A stretch of DNA of 64,000 bases, taken from positions 12,251,112 to 12,315,111 of the forward strand of contig OX463854.1 in assembly GCA_949825065.1 (NCBI GenBank), written 5' to 3'. The notes beneath the pieces were generated by a model. That model saw only the letters and a program-made list of their open reading frames with translations. It did not search any database and had not been told where the DNA came from. Below are positions 12,704 through 23,374 of this stretch, one piece after another. The DNA is from Odontocerum albicorne (lineage: Eukaryota > Arthropoda > Insecta > Trichoptera > Odontoceridae). Position 1 is the stretch's first letter. Every line of letters starts with the position of its first letter. Made by a program: the position numbers and the translations under genes.

Positions 12704-12800
12704 TAAGTATGATGACGTGTCATGGTTACAACAATCTTAAGTATGACGATGTGTCAGAGTTACGATAATTCTAAGTATGACAACGTGTCAGAGTATGATT
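12704..12800. repeat. 34-bp tandem repeat, 3 units
   Basis: TAAGTATGATGACGTGTCA-like starts at 12704, 12738 and 12772, each followed by a GGTTAC/GAGTTACGATAAT spacer. Confidence 0.75.
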
Positions 12801-13400
12801 CAGATGCCAGGAGCTCAGGTGTGTCTCCAACTCAGCCTGCATTTCCTTATTAGCATCCAAATAACATATGTTTCCGTCACCAAGTAATGAGACAGGTAGA
12901 TAGTTGTATTTGACTCAAAATAGGCAGAAAACTATGTATCATATTATGCAAATGTAGGAAAGGAAATATCCTTGCATATCTCGCTAACTTCAACGACCTC
13001 ACTGATCGTTACCTTTTACCATATAAATGAATGCCAGAGAATTATATTGTTCACGGAATACAAAGCAAAATTAAATCTCTGCCACGCATGTAAAGCTGCA
13101 ACGTGGATTACACTGTTTAAATGTTATAAGCTTTACATTTTTCTCTCTCTGTGCTTTAGAAAGAAACTGAAATTCGTCTGGTGAAAATTTTGGTTTTATC
13201 CATTGTACACTTTGAAGTGGAGAAATGGATCCTGATAAAAACGGAAATATATATGCTAGATGTTTTCGAGATGTAGAGCAATACACTTTACATCCTATGG
13301 ATTACAAGACGTAACAATGTGTTTATCCTCCAAGCCTACAGGTTTATACAAAGCCGCCAATGTCGTGCAGGAAGATAATACAGTTTTACTTAGAATATGT
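12801..13400. other. No confident gene
   Basis: A minus-strand frame at 13071-13245 follows a TTTCCGTTTTTATCAG stretch that resembles a 3' splice site. Its codon use is varied, but no family is recognised and no donor or partner exon is visible. Treated as unassigned. Confidence 0.4.
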
Positions 13401-13404
13401 CGTT

Positions 13405-13585
13405 AGAATAGATGAAAACAGTTTGGAAAAGCTAGTAGTGGCTGGCAATGTTGAGGGGCAGCGAGCAAGCGAACGATCTTTAGCAAGGCGAATATACTAA
13501 ATCTAAGAGGTAATTTGTTCTACACTGAGTGCTGTGTTCATCATAGTTCAGAGCCAGGAGGAGTGGATGCGTATCATCTGCTCTA
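13405..13585 (+). pseudogene. LINE ORF2 C-terminal fragment
   Basis: The plus strand reads LEKLVVAGNVEGQRASERS and then, in another frame, QSQEEWMRI. This matches the end pattern of RTE-like LINE proteins (..G..EG.R.RGRSP.RW......EW..I), seen more clearly at 32955-33125 on the other strand. Stops separate the blocks. Confidence 0.55.
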
Positions 13586-14640
13586 TTTCACATTCATCAG
13601 GGAACAATATAACTCAAACATGAGCAACACAGCTAAGAAGAAGACATGTTTTTTTTTCAATGAATTAATAAAATAAATGAAAAGAAAAAGTTTGAGTAGC
13701 ACTGAACTGTTTTTGTAGAGAATGGAAGGAAAAACATTTGTTCTTTTTATTAGGCATTGTCGAGGGTGGAACTGTTGTAACGGAAACATAAATCGATTAC
13801 GTGAAATTAAATGATGTCGCCGCTCTTTCATTTTTCAATAAGAGACATTTTTAGGCTCCCAATGACGTCATTGAGGTTTTGCGTCCATCATGGAAATATT
13901 GTTGAAATAACAATGTCTGAGTGAACGGAATGTCAATGGATTTGTATTGAGGCGCGTTTACATGTTTAATTCATTAATAATTTGAATTCATAAAACTTTT
14001 GAGATATATTTTTTAAATTTTGTATTTTAATACTAACAGTATACACCATGCCTTGAAATATGTAGATAACAAAGATAATTACCTCTTAAAACTAGTAGTA
14101 TTATTTTGTGTAAGTAGTGAAATAGAATGTTTAAAAAAAAGGAATTTTGTTTTTTTAATATCGTTCCTCAAAATGAACGTTTTTTAATGTCGTACCACGA
14201 ATGTTAGTGAAGTCATTAAATGAATATATTTTATATTAATACGAAGATATATAGTTAAGTAGATTTAAAAATGAATAACATATCAAATAACTTATAAGGT
14301 AGAAACACGTGTTGCAAGGATAAATGTCATCAGTGAAATAACAAAATAATTATTTATGAATTAATTTGTTATGGAAGATATCACAAATTTGAAGTCAATA
14401 CTTTTGATGAAATATGGGTTTTACTTTATTGAATATTTTTTTACTGATTTTCAATAAATTAACTTGGTCATTGTTTACACCACATGTTGAATAAAATGAA
14501 TTAACCGGTTTCTAGTAACTGCGTTACGTTGTCGGGTTTATTTTTTATTAAATTAAACTATCCAAACGTATACTAGTTAAATATTGTAGTCGACATAGTG
14601 GGAAAGTTTGTAAATAAACAGTAACAGATTGCGGAGACTT
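13586..14640. other. No gene seen
   Basis: AT-rich. The 82-codon frame at 13583-13831 (-) has no family signature. Confidence 0.5.
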
Positions 14641-14648
14641 GACCTTAC

Positions 14649-14769
14649 CTCCGATGACTAAATAGATAAATCTTGTAAAGAACTTGAGCCTCCGGGATGA
14701 TGCCAACGCCCCCCTCCCCTCTTCCAACGATTTTGCGCCTTTTGTCTGTACTATAGTTGACCGAACTTC
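14649..14769 (-). other. Possible internal host exon
   Basis: A GC-richer minus-strand island of 121 nt. It follows a pyrimidine-rich TTATTGTTTTCTTACTACGG...GTGTCCTCAG (3' splice-site-like) and ends GGAG/GTAAGG, a strong donor match. One frame is open through its whole length and contains VQTKGAKSLEEGRGALASSR and then RLKFFTRFIYLVIG. A second frame is open up to a TAA within the donor. No family is recognised and no partner exon was found. It may equally be a GC-rich patch that matches splice consensus by chance. Confidence 0.3.
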
Positions 14770-14954
14770 CTGAGGACACAGTGCCGTAGTAAGAAAACAA
14801 TAAAATAACTTTGTTTATAAGAGCATATGAAATTAATTGAATTGTTGTATTGAATAAAAATCTTTCATTTATAACATACATATATGTATACAGGTAGTCT
14901 CAGGAAAACCCGTGTGAGCTAATAAAGCTAAAATGAGCATACAAAAGCTTAAAT

Positions 14955-15450
14955 AATAATAGATTGTAATAAACAAGCGTGGTTGTTATTGCGACAGGAG
15001 TTTGAGTACTTGGGCTTGCAAGAGGAATGACTTGTAGAAAAGGTTTGTGTGAGCTCTTGAGTGTGGTGTTTTTTATTGTTTTATATTTATATTTTTTTAT
15101 TTTTATGATTATGTGTGGTACATTGTGGGGTGAATATTTTTGCTCTGTCTGGAGTGATGAAGTGGGAGGAGTTTGATTTCGCGTGATGTATACATGTGTA
15201 ATAAGTGTCACTGTTTGTCAGGTAGATGAGAATGTGCAACGGGGGGTTATATCATCAAAAGTCGGAAAGAAGTATCGATTTATTTTTTCATGATATATGT
15301 CCTCAGTGAGATACAGGCAAAAGCCTAGACATGACAAATGAAAGGCAACAAACCCAGATCCATTAAAATTGTGTGTCCAAATTCTTTTACCTGTTGTTTT
15401 TTCACAAATGATGTATATTTCTTGTCATGTGTAAAATAAATAAATAATAT
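14955..15450 (-). repeat. Dispersed repeat E copy
   Basis: An inverted homologue of 61165-61665. Both carry, in repeat orientation, AACAACAGGTAA, then TGGATCTGGGT, then TATA followed by CCCCGTTGCACATTCTCATC. Next is a reading frame with matching blocks (PHIIIK, SSHKP, VIPLASPS.QTPVAITTTL). The conserved frame suggests coding descent, for instance a retroelement 5' region. The family is unknown. Confidence 0.7.
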
Positions 15451-15670
15451 AAATTAAACTGAAATGTATAATACTCGTTATAAACAATAATTTACTCGTG
15501 TGGTCCTGAGATAAACATTTCATGATTTTATTATTTACTTATTACATACAAACTATCACACCACTTCACTGTCGGAGTATGAAGATAGGATAGAACGTAT
15601 TACTTATCGAAACATCACAAACTTTCTCGAAGTCAAATGGGCTCTTTTAGATACGAGTATGTATTATTAT

Positions 15671-15755
15671 CTGTTATCTATTTATACACTCTGTTATCTA
15701 TTTATACACAATCTGTTATCTATTTATACACAATCTGTTATTTATTTATACACAA
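15671..15755. repeat. ~21-bp tandem repeat, 4 units
   Basis: CTGTTATCTATTTATACAC units start at 15671, 15691, 15713 and 15735. Confidence 0.9.
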
Positions 15756-15759
15756 ACGT

Positions 15760-16186
15760 GCTAACTATTTTAACAGCAACTACTAATAAATATGCGTTAG
15801 GATAGTTTAATTTTATTAAAATTAACCTAACGAAGTACCGCAATTTCTGAAAACTGGCTATTTTGTCGTTTTAATCTGTGGCTTTGACATGACCAAATGG
15901 TACGATATTTGCAGTTCCTTGGTGAGACGTTTGTTTTCCGACCAATTATTGTTGGAACCCAGATATTTAAAAGAAGAATTACTGTCTGGTTTTAACTTAA
16001 ACATTTTTTCTGGTTAGTTGAAAGAAATTGCTGTATCACAACGATCTCGCCAGGTTGTATTAAATACAAGGAAAATATTACGATAGTTAATGTACCCATG
16101 ATAATACGATGATCATGTTGTTTTCTTGTAGTAAATTGTGACTTTGACATTTAATACATATGAAAATTTAAATTAGAAATCATACA
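15760..16186. other. No gene seen
   Basis: AT-rich, no recognised element. Confidence 0.5.
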
Positions 16187-16595
16187 GTTTTGAGGTAGCT
16201 GTCTGTATGGAGAGAAGTCAAAGGCGTATTTCTAAGAAGTTAATTTTCTTTACCTTATCTGACGGAAAAATAGTGTGACGTTATGAGTAAAAAGTATGTG
16301 CTTAGATAAGTTTTTGAAAAGACATTTATTTATTTATTCGTATGGTACCGATCAATATGTTCAAATTGATGGTTTGGATATGTTGAAGATCGTTGCCGGG
16401 AGACATTATTGAATTTGATCTAAATGTTGAGTCTTAGAGTTAAGAACCACTGAATATTAAAATGAGATAAAATTTTAAGTAGCTGTTTGTATGTCGAGGA
16501 GTGAGAGGTGTGGTTAAAAGAAGTCGGATGTTCTATTTTCTCTGCATGTTTTGATGGTACAATGATATGACATTATGAGTGAGTATACTTTATAT
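16187..16595. repeat. Diverged ~290-bp direct duplication
   Basis: The GAGGTAGCTGTCTGTATG...GAGAAGT...GTGACGTTATGAGT block at 16191-16290 recurs as AAGTAGCTGTTTGTATG...GAGGAGT...ATGACATTATGAGT at 16482-16580. Order is conserved with many substitutions. Confidence 0.5.
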
Positions 16596-17095
16596 ATTTT
16601 TAAACCAGTTTGATAAAAGGTATTGAGAACGAGCCTTAAGAATAAACGAGGAAAAGGGTCTGTGTGTGGTTTGGGTGTATTGAACGAATAAATGAAAGAG
16701 TTTCAAAACGAGATTTACATAACAAATTCAGAGACAAGGCGGCTAAAAGAAATTCTGGGGATAATGCGGTATTTAAAAGGGTTAACTGTACTTGAATAAC
16801 GATCGCTTGAAATTCTGTATGAGATGATTTTGAAAAGAAAAAAGAGTGAAAGGAAATTAAATTTTCATCGACAATTTCAAATGCAAATGAAATCGGCAAA
16901 ATGAAGGAAAATTCAGTATTGTGTAAATAAAGTCGATAATTTAGATGCAAATTACTGTAGCTTAAGATATATATCCTACATAAAGATTTTCTTTTTCAAT
17001 TTAAGATAATACGTATTATATAATGTCAAAATCATAAAAAAATGTTTCTTCGCTTAAATAAGTTTCAAAAAGGTTTTCAACATTTTATTGAAATA
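16596..17095. other. Unassigned; open 104-codon minus frame
   Basis: A minus frame at 16636-16950 is open for 104 codons but shows no motif, signal peptide or repeat I recognise. Such lengths occur by chance in 64 kb. It is not called a gene. Confidence 0.4.
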
Positions 17096-17330
17096 TAGCT
17101 ATACATATATACATACCAGCACGCAATTTTTATTGTTTGAGTAGGGCGAGAGGATATAGCGCCAAACTTATATATCTTCTATTCTACACATTCATGCAAC
17201 TCTAATATAGTTTTGCCCGTTTCTTTTACTTTTTTCCTCCTTTTTATCAAAGTTTCTTTCATTTGGTCCTTACCTACCACGTCGTTTTTCGGTCATCCTT
17301 TAACACGACCCTTATGCTTATACCCTCATG
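17096..17330 (+). repeat. Dispersed repeat D copy
   Basis: TTTGAGTAGGGCGAGAGGATATAGCGCCAAACTT parallels GGGGTAGGCAGAAAAGAAAGAACGCCAAACTTT at 8440, followed by a similar pyrimidine-rich stretch. Confidence 0.45.
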
Positions 17331-17353
17331 CTTATTATAAAGTTATTTGTTGA

Positions 17354-17475
17354 GTCACACATCCACATATCTATTCAACATGTTCAAACATGTTTTTGTC
17401 ACACATCCATTCAACATGTTCAAACATGCTTTAGTCACACATGTATTCAACATGTTTAAACCTACACAACATGCT
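17354..17475. repeat. 36-44-bp tandem repeat, 3 units
   Basis: GTCACACATCC...ATTCAACATGTTCAAACATG starts at 17354, 17398 and 17434. Confidence 0.85.
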
Positions 17476-17520
17476 TTTTAAACCCTTTTAAAAAAAATCC
17501 CTTGAAAACTCGTATTAATT

Positions 17521-18420
17521 CTTATTTATCTTGTTTTGTTCACAAATTTATACATACAAATATTCTTCTCGGAGCACAAAATGTTATAACAATGATTGGT
17601 ATTGTTTCTAATAAAAGTTATTCACGACCAATACTATTGGAGTTGAAAACCCTTACTATTGGATATTCACAACCTTACACGATTCACAACCTTTGGACAT
17701 TCTTAACCTTAATATTGGGGTTGAAAAACCGTACTATTAGACATTCCTAATCTTATTACATTCACAACCTTTCTTATTTATCTTGTTTTGTTCACACATT
17801 TATACATAAAAATATTCTTCTCGGAGCACAAAATGTTATAACAATGATTGGTATTGTTTCTAATAAAAGTTATTCACGACCAATACTTTTAGAGTTGAAA
17901 ACCCTTACTATTGGATATTCACAACCTTACACGATTCACAACCTTTGGACATTCTTAACCTTAATATTGGAGTTGAAAAACCGTACTATTAGACATTCCT
18001 AATCTTATTACATTCACAACCTTTCTTATTTATCTTGTTTTGTTCACACATTTATACATAAAAATATTCTTCTCGGAGCACAAAATGTTATAACAATGAT
18101 TGGTATTGTTTCTAATAAAAGTTATTCACGACCAATACTTTTAGAGTTGAAAACCCTTACTATTGGATATTCACAACCTTACACGATTCACAACCTTTGG
18201 ACATTCTTAACCTTAATATTGGAGTTAAAAACCGTACTATTAGACATTCCTAATCTTAATACATTCACAACCTTTGGATATTTACGACTTTACTATTGGA
18301 GCTGAATAACCTTACTTTTGGACATCCACAACCTTACTATTGGAGTTGAAAAACCTTACTACTGGACATTCAAATTCTCACAACATTTGCAAACGTAACA
18401 TTGGAGTTGAAAAAAAATCT
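17521..18420. repeat. 252-bp tandem array with internal sub-repeats
   Basis: Near-identical units start CTTATTTATCTTGTTTTGTT at 17521, 17773 and 18025, exactly 252 bp apart. Within each unit a 20-50-bp theme (TTGGAGTTGAAAA, CCTTACTATTGGA, ATTCACAACCTT) recurs. It continues in degenerate form to about 18420. This looks like a recent higher-order amplification of an older short satellite. The open frames here are repeat artefacts. Confidence 0.95.
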
Positions 18421-18619
18421 CGTAAACTTGGTCGAAAAATGGTACGATGCTTGTCTCCCACCCGAAAGATTCGAGTTTGATTCCTTAAGTTACCCAAAAA
18501 AAAGGATCTCAGTATTGATTTTGATATACGAGCCTCGTATTTTCTTTTACGCCAGAGCTGAGTATTACGATATTTAGTTAACTAATGATAATAATTTGAT
18601 CTTACCATTATGAATATGA

Positions 18620-18790
18620 GGTGCATGGTTGCGCGGTAACGCACTGGTTTTCCGTGCGGAAGGTCATCAGTTCGAAATCCGTGCTGTGCTACTCCCATCG
18701 AACAACACAGTCACTTTTTCTATCTAGTGTTCTAGGGTATAAGGATACCTATGACTTCGGTCATATCTATTCTTTTAAAAAAAATATTGA
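18620..18790 (+). mobile_element. SINE-C copy
   Basis: A tRNA-like head, GGTGCATGGTTGCGCGGTAA, then TTCCGTGCGGAAGGTCA, a B-box-like AGTTCGAAATCC and the body CTGTGCTACTCCCATCGAA. It continues with ATAAGGATACCTATGACTTC. These blocks recur in reverse at 63110-63500. It ends in an A-run. Confidence 0.75.
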
Positions 18791-19490
18791 TATGTAAATT
18801 ATGTTACCTCAACAAAGTTCTGTTAAAAATGCATATGATATAGCGAGCTTGGAATTAGGTGAAAATTTTCTAACACTTTTTGTATATAAATAATACCAGC
18901 GGAAATCGAATATATTAATCTCGTTTTATCAACTAAGGCACTGAGGTTTTTTTAATTTACAAGTGTTTCCCGAATGTGGAAATACCTTAACAATTCGCAT
19001 TTGATGCTCCAGTAAATCTTCGTAGCTTGATTCCACAGCATACATTTATCTTCCTGTATAATATTGACCAACGGGAAAAAAAATTCGTTACCCTCAGGTT
19101 GAAAAATATATAGTATGTCTTATCAATTAATCCACAAAATTGATACAAACTTTTACTTTACTTCTTTAAATGTAAAGTAAAAGTTTGTATCAATTTTGTA
19201 GCTGAAATTATAAACGCTTTCAATTTGTTACGTATTTTTGGTTATATAAATATTTACGAGTTGTCTATATGTATGTTTTTATATGCTTTGGAAACTTTGA
19301 TAAAAGCATATACAAAGCATTGATGCCTTTAAGTTGTGATATGACGCGGTTATTGCGCATTCCATACACTGATTGATCGATTGTTAAAGAGATCGGGACT
19401 GAAACGCATCTAATTGTGATGTATGTAAGAAGGATCCTACTATACTTTGGACGCATATCATGGTTAAGGGCGATAGCCTTAAGTGGTTAA
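18791..19490. other. No gene; contains a perfect hairpin
   Basis: AT-rich. The only structure noted is the inverted repeat at 19134-19199, listed separately. Confidence 0.5.
19134..19199. repeat. Perfect 28-bp inverted repeat, 10-nt loop
   Basis: Left arm 19134-19161 (ACAAAATTGATACAAACTTT then TACTTTAC) and right arm 19172-19199 are exact reverse complements. They are separated by TTCTTTAAAT. No mismatch lies within the arms, which is unusual in such decayed DNA. Confidence 0.95.
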
Positions 19491-19491
19491 C

Positions 19492-19685
19492 TTTTTTTTT
19501 AATTTCACCTGGCGAGTTTATTGCCATGTGGCAATCTCTTCCAACCAACCAGATTTTTTTTTTAATAGGCCCTAATTGAAAACCTGACTGGAATTCCATT
19601 AAAAAAATCTGGATTCCAGCGGGGATCGAACCCGCAACCTCCGGATCGGCAGACAAACGTCTTACCACCAGGCCACGGAGGTCGT
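19492..19685 (-). mobile_element. SINE-A copy, well preserved
   Basis: On the minus strand: GACCTCCGTGGCCTGGTGGT (A-box region), TCCGGAGGTTGC, B box GGGTTCGATCCCCGCTGGAA, a T-run, CCAGTCAGGTTTTCA, CTGGTTGGTTGGAAGAG, GCCACATGGCAATAAACTCG, then AATT and a purine tail (T-run on plus). Nearly identical to 46388-46590, so probably young. Confidence 0.9.
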
Positions 19686-19689
19686 AATG

Positions 19690-20290
19690 ACAAAAGAAAC
19701 AAAGGCCCAGCACTCATCCAATAGAGTTTTCGTCTTCATTTATTGAGTATTAGGGTTTAGAATGAAATAGACATGATACGAAGTTTGTCCTCGTACGTAT
19801 TGGCAATACTCCCATAAATAGAAAACCAACAGTTAACTTGCTGATAACCTTGTCAAAATTTTAAAAGAAATTTGTATCTTCTAACTAAAAGATAACCGCC
19901 TTTCTAAGAAGATCACGGACGCTGTAACAAATTTTTTTTTTCAAACATTACGACTGTTGAACAATCCGAAGTGTCCTTTTCATCCGTGTATTTTTTTAAA
20001 TCTGAGCTCTCCATCAATCTAATGATGGAAGCCTCCTTAGTATCCAAACACATCAAACATCAATCTACATGTCTTTTGCAATTTACTAGAACGATTTTCG
20101 GAAAATGTCTTTGGTTAAATCGTTTGTGATTTCATCATTTTTTTGTATAAAGAAAAAAATATACATAAAAAAGTGCTTCTTTCCTAACTGCTAGGTTATT
20201 TCATTTTTATTAATATTTTTTAATATGTTATTATTTGAACGCTACTTCAAATAATGGAAAATCTTATTCGCTACGCTTAAGACATGTATG
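19690..20290. other. No gene seen
   Basis: AT-rich, no recognised element. Confidence 0.5.
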
Positions 20291-20293
20291 TTA

Positions 20294-21082
20294 AAGGGTG
20301 TTTTTTTAAGGGGGAAATTATTCAAGACTCCTACATCTCTCGGTAGGGGCGCGAGTTGTCAAGCTGTCATTGCCATTTTTACTTAGTAACGTTTGACAAT
20401 TCATAATGAACAGGTATACACCGCAACAACGCTACGGTATGATTGTGGCATACTTCGAAAATCAGCCTTCAATTGTCCAAACTCAAAGAGCACTTCGAAA
20501 TGTTTTTGGCTTACATAATCGACCATCTGAGACAGCGATTCGTCGTATAGTGAATACATTTTGAACACAATACACTCTGATAGAAGTTGTGCCTCTTTAC
20601 CGACAAAGAAGAGTGCGTACAGAAGACGCTATTGCGTCCGTTGAAGACAGTATTGAAGAAGATCCAAATTTGTCTATTCGCTGCCGTTCACAACAAGTTG
20701 GCCTCTGTCCGAATGGACCTGTTGATTGCCCACCAAGATCCTGCAATTTAACGCCCTTAGATTTTTTCCTTTGGGGATACGTGAAGTCGTTAGTCTATGT
20801 TAATACACTTGATTCGATTGAGGCATTGGAAGACAACATAAGACGAGTAAATGGTGATATATGGTACGGTCCCAAATGCTTGAAAAAGTGTTCCAAAATT
20901 AGACTGATCGGGTAAGGTACATAAACCATTAGCCAGCCACGGTCAACATATGAATGAAATTATCTTCAAACAATAATTGTCATTAAACAACCTATCAATT
21001 GAATTCAAATACACGGCTATTTAAATAATTTATATGTGTTTTATTTCAAAAACCAATCCTTTCCCACCAAAAAAACAAACAG
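20294..21082 (+). mobile_element. Internally deleted Tc1-like DNA transposon
   Basis: The left end GGGTGTTTTTTTAAGGGGGA and the right end, read inward as TGTTTGTTTTTTTGGTGGGA, form a decayed terminal inverted repeat around a transposase remnant. The element is ~790 bp, with much of the catalytic region absent. Confidence 0.6.
20406..20915 (+). pseudogene. Insect HTH-type (DUF4817-like) transposase, deleted
   Basis: Begins MNRYTPQQRYGMIVAYFENQ with a helix-turn-helix region (RALRNVFGLHNRPSETAIRR). It then reads YRQRRVRTEDAIASVEDSIE and SQQVGLCP. The frame jumps straight to PPRSCNLTPLDFFLWGYVKS and EALEDNIRRV at the C-terminus. The N-terminal HTH and C-terminal LTPLDFFLWGYVKS blocks are characteristic of an insect Tc1/mariner-related transposase group. 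The segment that should join them, with the first catalytic acids, is missing. There is one in-frame TGA (20562-20564). Non-functional. Confidence 0.75.
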
Positions 21083-21194
21083 CTTATATAACCAAAATAA
21101 TGTATTTTGAATAAAAAGCTGGTCAAACGGTAAAAATAAAGTATTTAATAGATAATGGACTCATCGTCATTATTATCACTCGTGTCTATATTGG

Positions 21195-21400
21195 AGGTAG
21201 ATATAAAGTATAGATATCCATTTCATTCTATCCTGACACATATCTTACGCTTTTGCCAAGTCCATATGCTCGTACCTTGTCGTGCATACTCTTCCATTAT
21301 AAAGGTTTTTCAGTCTTCTCTCTGTCAACATTTGATTCATTGGGTCATATCACGTTTTTGTAGATCTTCGTAAACGTCTACTATTTTCTATACTATTCGT
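21195..21400 (+). repeat. Dispersed repeat D copy, 3' part
   Basis: ACATATCTTACGCTTTTGCC, then CATACTCTTCCATTATAAAG and GTTTTTCAGTCTT, align with the two flanks of the mariner at 46076-47570. Confidence 0.5.
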
Positions 21401-22845
21401 TTTGTTATTTTTTGTTAATTTCATTATTCCTTCTTTCTATGTAGCCGAACGATCTCAATTACTCAAAGTATTTATATTAAATAATAATTATATTATATTC
21501 TAAACATAAACTACGGAGAAGGAAACGATTTTGTGTTAACAACCAATCAATAAGTAGCGGCAGAAACAATTTTAGCCCCACGCAGCATAGAAACGTCAAG
21601 CTGTCTCAGCTTTGAGGGTTATAAGGTAAATTCCTAAAGTGACGATAGGAATGTTTTGACGTTTGTGTTAAAAGCCAAATTTCTCATGCGATTATTACAA
21701 ACTTACCACAACTGGTTGTTAATATTTCGAGAAAACGAATATTTAATATATGCAATATCTCAAATATATGAGTTGGAATCGGAATACTCAGTGTCGAGAC
21801 CAAATCATTAAGGGCATACCTATAATCGCGGTTCTCATATTCATACAAAGTTATAAGGGCATAATTCAATCAATTTAGTTTTCTCATATAAAGTATTAGC
21901 TTACCTCCACGTATCGTCTGTATTCATAGCAAAGAACACCACATAATAAATATGTGGCCCCACTGAATAATTAGATCCTGTGTCAGATTTTTAGGAATAA
22001 AAAATATTTAGAATTATTCGTTCTTGTGTTATTAAATTGCATAAGTAATTTTATATGACGGTAAATACTAGAAGTTAAAAATGAATGGTTGTATTATAAA
22101 TAATTGTTAAAACAAAGATGTTGATTTTTGTTAAGTTATCTATTTATGATTCAATATTTTAGAATCGTTATTTATAGTTAATGCATTAACATTGTGGAGG
22201 TTTGAAGACATTGTAATTTGTTTTATCAAACCCTGTTTAATACACTTTAAGGACAGTGTTTGATTAAACAGTGTTTGATTAAACAAATAACAAAATTTTA
22301 TAATTGTTATCATTACGGAAGATTAAAGAATACTCACGTATCTCGATATTGATATAAAAATAAAGTTAACGGGAAACACAAATAAAATATATTTACACGA
22401 ACCAGACAGTATCAAAAATATATAAAGATGATAGTTTACAACTGCAGGTAGTATTTTAGAGCTAACTTTGATGTTAAATAAATTTCAATATTTTAAGATA
22501 AAAGTCCCAATATTCAAGATTTTTTTTTCTCCATTTTCTATTGAAATAAATGAGGTTCCAGAGGACCTTTAAATAGAGTTCATTGGCTTTCAGTCTGATT
22601 CTAACTTGATTTGAATATAAATTATTTATTACAATTTCGCAAGAATTATATGCTGAAAGAAAAAATATACAATTTACAATCATAAATTGACTTAATGACA
22701 TAACTATTTGGGAGCGTATATTTGTGAGATGTGAAATCTAGAATATGTCTCTAGGATGTGGACTCTTTGACAAAATCACAAATCATGAACAGCTTCTTAT
22801 AAAGATTATTAAGATGAAGTATTACAATTTAATTGTATACAATAC
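21401..22845. other. No gene; one short repeat
   Basis: AT-rich. The block 22165-22250 (TTATTTATAGTTAATGCATT, AACATTGTGGAGGTTT, TTTGTTTTATCAAAC) is repeated at 43690-43765 and marks a small dispersed repeat. Confidence 0.5.
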
Positions 22846-23052
22846 ATCCTGGTGAGTTTATTGCTATGTGGTGCAATACAACCTGGTGGGTTTATTCCAA
22901 TCCAATTGACGAGAAATATATTATACTCGTAGAGGGTTTAAGTGAAAACCTGACCACAATTTTTTTATTCAAAGCTGAGTTCCAACGGGAATCGAGCCTG
23001 CAACCTTCGGATAAGTAGACAAGCGCTCTATCAGCTAGACCACGGAGGTCAT
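22846..23052 (-). mobile_element. SINE-A copy
   Basis: On the minus strand: GATGACCTCCGTGGTCTAGC (A-box region), AGCGCTTGTCTACTTATCCG, B-box-like GGCTCGATTCCCGTTGGAAC, then GGTCAGGTTTTCACTTAAAC. The far end has a doubled tail (CACCAGG and GGTTGTATTG blocks). Confidence 0.8.
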
Positions 23053-23224
23053 CACCGTGTACTATCATTCTAAATAATAAACGTTTCATTTAATTTTTTG
23101 CAATAAATTAAAGAAATTATAATTATTATTTGTGGTAATTAAGAGTACGTTATTTGCGTTGGCAGTAAAACGCAGGCCTTTGATACACCATTTGAAATAT
23201 TTAGGCTAATTTTGTAAGGTATTA

Positions 23225-23300
23225 AAAAAACACGCACATCCCACGAGCCTCAACCCAATACCGGTTTCGGTAAGCGGCCCAAAAAGGTTGACCATCTCTG
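23225..23300 (-). mobile_element. hAT element terminus
   Basis: On the minus strand it starts CAGAGATGGTCAACCTTTTT, then GGGCCGCTTACCGAAACCGG and TTGAGGCTCGTGGG, a pattern typical of hAT transposon ends. The adjoining octamer GTCTAATA (23301-23308) could be a target duplication, but the partner end was not found. Confidence 0.55.
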
Positions 23301-23374
23301 GTCTAATACTTTAGAAACCTGAAGAAAATACTATTTGTTTATCGAAGAAAAACTTGTGCTCTGTGAAGAATACA

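Noticed and set aside
15671..15755. Regular short repeats considered as CRISPR or telomere-like
   Set aside because: Simple tandem units with no spacers and no telomeric motif.
17502..18305. Two related 70-80-codon frames sharing identical peptide blocks
   Set aside because: They lie in the 252-bp tandem array, so the similarity comes from DNA repetition, not a gene family.
18620..18700. A possible tRNA gene at the SINE-C head
   Set aside because: It is part of a dispersed family with a shared body. The acceptor stem is not closed and the anticodon arm is irregular.
19384..19713. 109-codon minus-strand frame containing SADPEVAGSIPAGI
   Set aside because: The peptide is a translation of SINE-A. 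The same words appear in the SINE copy at 46388.
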